From Casuarina equisetifolia (taxonomy: Eukaryota; Streptophyta; Magnoliopsida; Fagales; Casuarinaceae): 64,000 bases of DNA. Where the stretch lies: positions 20,921,884-20,985,883 of the forward strand of contig CM052356.1 of NCBI GenBank assembly GCA_028551475.1, given 5' to 3'. Both the position numbers and the translations under genes were made by a program. The notes under the pieces were generated by a model. The model was not told the DNA's origin, made no database searches, and saw only the letters and a list, made by a program, of their open reading frames with translations. This document shows, in pieces, positions 60,996-64,000 of the stretch (the first letter of the stretch is position 1; every line of letters begins with the position of its first letter).

Positions 60996-61960
60996 TTTAA
61001 GAAAATAGAACAAAGAACAAAGTCAACTCTTGATATTGCATTGTCCTTTGGCCACACAAGTGGAAGACTGAGGTCTTTTTTTTTAATTTTATTTTAAAAC
61101 ACTCAACTTTCATACTTAAAGTTTAGCAATATTATAAACTAAGCTTTGTTGTCCTTAGAGAGAGAGAGTTTCTTTAAGAAAACAAAGCAAAGAACAAAGT
61201 CAACACTTGATATTGCATTGTCCTTTGGCCACACACGTGAAAGATTAAGGTCTTGCTTTTTAATTTTATTTTAAGACACTCAACTTTCATACTTTAAGTT
61301 TAGCAATAATATAAACTAAGCTTCGTTGTCCTTAGAGAGAGAAAGTTTTTTTAAGAAAACAAAGCAAAGAACAAAGTCAACTCTTGATATTGCATTGTCC
61401 TCTAACTATGCAAGTGAAAGGAGGCTAAGGTCTTTTTGTTTTTTTTTTTTCAAACACACTCTGCTCTCCTACTTAGAGTTTAGTGGTACCACAAACTAAG
61501 CTTTGTTGTTCACAAAAGGCAAGAAGTCCATCTTTGGAAATTACTTGAGGCGAATTATACATGTTACAAATGACTTTAAGCAAGCTTTATGAAGTTATTG
61601 ATATATTAACTCTAATGCCTAATTCACATTGAGAAATAATTTCTTCGATTAGTTCATTAAGCAAATGATGAAAAATTTTCATCTTATAACACAAGAGAGA
61701 GGAAGAGAAGACTTGCCAAAAATGAAAGTCAACACTTACAAGAAATGACCTACTAGAGAGAAAAAGAGTCTTTAAGAAAACATAACAAAAAAAAAAAAGT
61801 TGGCTCTTGATGTTGCATTATCCTCCTACTACGTGACTTAAAAGGTGAACTTTTTTTTTTCTTAGACACTATGCTTTTTACTTAAAGTTTCTTAAATTGC
61901 ATGTGGGCTAATTGTATGAAATAGAAAAATATTTTCACTAACTTGGAGGCAACTTTTAGT
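59680..61960. repeat. Decayed tandem array, ~0.4-kb units with shorter internal repeats
   Basis: Blocks recur in the same order: an (ACA)CAxGAGAG..GAAGAG-ACCTxCC start (59697, 60297, 60704, 61690), TCTTTAAGAAAA-AGAACAAAGAA, TGATATTGCATTGTCCT, AC-TTTCATACTTAAAGTTTAGCAA, AAACTAAGCTTTGTTG, ATTAGTTCATTAAGCAAATGATGAAAA. A shorter unit of 177 bp is duplicated between 61151 and 61328. Both array edges carry ACTTGGAGGCAACTTTT (59910, 61938). No coding content. Origin unknown. Confidence 0.8.
60766..60809. repeat. (GA)n microsatellite
   Basis: About 22 GA units inside the tandem array. A second tract lies at 60964-60991. Confidence 0.95.
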
Positions 61961-62118
61961 TACAATTGAGATCATTTCATAATGTCATGCAATCTTTGGT
62001 TAGAATATGGTTTTCTCCTTTAATTCTACATCTTTGATAGTATATCAATTGCCATGTTCATGTGTAATCAAATCAAAATGAGTTACAAAGGGTACATTAC
62101 CTTTTTTTGGGAGATGAG

Positions 62119-62700
62119 TGTTACACTTTGTTAAGTGAAGAATAAAGCATTTCTAATAGAGTTATGAGCTTAAACAAAGTAGCAATAGATAAAGGATGAA
62201 AAAGGTTTAGGATTTGAACTAAATAAATGATGGCTTTTGGCCATTCATTCATGTTGTTGGCTTTAGAGAGGCAAAACAAATAAGTGCTTAAATTATTCAA
62301 CTTACAACTAAACAACAATACTTATAGGTGTAGAGTTTGACCACCATTTACATGCATAACGAAACAATGACATTAAAGCCATTACTCACTAACATTAAGG
62401 TCACTAATAGTATTCTTATGTGACCCCATTATCTCCATTTTTCTAACACTCCTCCTTAATGGGGAGCATGACGAATCTAATTAGTTTTTAAAAATTTTCA
62501 TGTTAAGCTCATCTAAGATTCTTAGTCAACAAATTTGCTATCTATTCTTCACTCCATCAATGGACAAATTTCAACTTCTCTAACTTCCATTACTTAACAA
62601 GTACAATGAAATTTAATTGCAATTTACTTGGTCCTAGAATGGTGACTTGAAGTAATGGAGCCCACTTCCAATAGTGAAATAATGTAACTTTTGTTAGCCT
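62119..62700 (-). mobile_element. Copia 3' LTR, polypurine tract and RNase H trace (fossil)
   Basis: Minus orientation. A RNase H C-terminal pattern (KLKFVH...ANLLTKNLR; family KL.+VH.P...Q.AD+LTK.L) lies near 62510-62640. It is followed by a polypurine tract (AAGGAGGAG, at about 62449) and a 330-bp LTR (62119-62448) that begins TGTTAG and ends TAACA when read on the minus strand. The 5' LTR, if it exists, should lie at higher coordinates and was not found. Broken and old. Confidence 0.6.
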
Positions 62701-62897
62701 TATAGCATACCCAAGTTTTATAAGCCTATTGCAAGGATAGCCAAATATTACCATTAGGTTAAAAGCTATAGTTAACCAATTAAAGACACATCTATCTTTC
62801 ACAACAAGCACTTGTACCACGAGTTGCCTCAGTGCATCACAAGTTATTGCAAAACCCTCCCATCTTGGGAGTTAGACTTATGACCAAGCCTACACTT

Positions 62898-63215
62898 AGT
62901 AAAGTGTTTTTCCACCTCAATTAATAGGCTACAACTAATAGCTAGGGTGCCACCCTATTATCTTAATCCAATAATGTATTGGCCATCTTCTTGACCTTGA
63001 GCATTTAAGCCTTGCCCTATGTGGACCCTATTAGCATTATGCCTATAAAGGCCCTTACTAGAACTTTCAACCTTACTTTGATATCAATTATTGTTTCATA
63101 ATCTTCTTACCTTGAGAGTTGAACTTTCAAGTGCTTTTCCATCTTAACTAACAAACTATAGCTAATAGCTAGGGAGCTACCTATTATATTAACCTAACAA
63201 TACATTAGTACCTTC
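62898..63215. repeat. Diverged direct duplication of ~95 bp, 230 bp apart
   Basis: GTG.TTTTCCA.CT.AA.TAA ... CTA.A.CTAATAGCTAGGG ... AATA.AT...CCTTCT occurs at about 62898-63000 and 63128-63215. Confidence 0.7.
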
Positions 63216-63309
63216 TATCCTTCCACCCTTAGGACCATTATCATGCCCAAGGTGAAGATGATTAGTGTGCGTGTAATTATCTCTCTTGTTGCCACTCATA
63301 ACTAGTCTT

Positions 63310-64000
63310 TATTTCACTTATAACTTGCATTAGTGATGCAATAATGATACTTAAAATTCACTAAAGCCTTAATGACACTAAGATATGCTCGATCTTAATG
63401 CAACTATGCCTTTTTTACTCATTGAGAGGGTGACAACATAAGAATTTTGCTCATTAATGTGGATGATATATTGATAATTATTAATGACATTATTGCCATT
63501 ATTGATTTGTAAAGATACTTAGATTTTAAGTTCTAGATAAAGGACTTAGGATAATTAAAGTATTTTTTGAGATTGAAGGTAATAAGATCACAAGATGAGA
63601 TATGTATTAAAGAACACAACTACGCATTGGAGTTAATTCCATGGTAGGATTATCAAGAGCTAAACTTACCGTTATTCCTATGGAGCAAGGTTTAAAGTTG
63701 ACAATCATTGGTCATGATACAAAAGATGAGGATAGAGTATGTGATACATTCTTACATGATCCATTCTCTTAACAACACTAAGTTGGTAAACTGATGTATT
63801 TAATAGTTAGAAGACTAAACATTACTTACTTTGTACAACAATTAAGTCTACTTTTGCATACATCAAAGGATTTGCACATGGATGTAGTGCTTAGAGATAA
63901 AGTATATTAGAAAGCTCTAGGTCCTAGATTTCATTTTTCTTTATCTTCAAATTTAAAATTGATGACTTTTTGTGATTTAGGCTATGGCACTTTGATAATA
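63310..64000 (+). mobile_element. Copia RT/RNase H fossil, cut by the right edge
   Basis: Plus strand: LLINVDDILII near 63455 (family LL+YVDDI++TG), KDLG and LKYF-like sequence near 63545, then remains matching the region between RT and RNase H (HMD, RFHFSLSSNLKL). Broken. It is opposite in orientation to the LTR at 62119-62448, so it is a different element. Continues beyond the window. Confidence 0.7.

Overview
The window is nuclear DNA of a flowering plant. It has long introns, GT-AG splice sites, plant-specific gene families (ABI3-interacting RING ligase, GH100 neutral invertase, chloroplast-type DUF1350 protein) and plant LTR and L1-type elements. The species cannot be told from the sequence. 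The many old, still legible element fossils would suit a slowly evolving woody lineage, but that is inference.

Genic part (1 to about 29.2 kb). All five host loci lie on the minus strand: (1) an unprocessed, broken IRE1 kinase copy running off the left edge (1-1912); (2) an intact nine-exon DUF1350 alpha/beta-hydrolase-like gene (3804-8701, 404 aa); (3) an intact five-exon AIP2-type RING-H2 E3 ligase (11395-13417, 313 aa); (4) an F-box protein with an intronless CDS and a probable intron in its leader (14937-16151, 404 aa); (5) an intact four-exon cytosolic alkaline/neutral invertase (20237-28456, 556 aa) with a leader intron and a TATA box near 29234. The exon sums of the three multi-exon genes are exact multiples of three and the splice phases agree. 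Between them lie an imperfect inverted repeat of about 0.7 kb (9394-10107), traces of Copia and Ty3 elements (10255-10800), and a short TRIM-like LTR (18909-19009).

Repeat part (about 29.3 to 64 kb). I find no convincing host gene here. It is an AT-rich element graveyard with two reciprocal nestings. At 37640-39690 a LINE 3' end sits inside a Copia pol fossil. At 44975-54772 a young Copia element (two 251-bp LTRs, 5-bp target duplication) sits inside the zinc-finger-RVT region of a 5'-truncated LINE, which has its own 16-bp target duplication. Further fossils are Copia RNase H (31240-32000), another LINE tail (35100-35800), a Ty3 integrase trace (58990-59310), a Copia LTR with polypurine tract and RNase H trace (62119-62700, minus strand) and a Copia RT/RNase H piece cut by the right edge (63310-64000). 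A decayed tandem array with (GA)n tracts fills 59680-61960.

The host genes are not an operon and share no single pathway. They are stress, ABA and sugar-metabolism housekeeping or regulatory genes that happen to share a strand. I found no evidence of a novel biological system. The most informative structures are the dated nested insertions, the inverted repeat, and the IRE1 relic that still keeps its exon phases.
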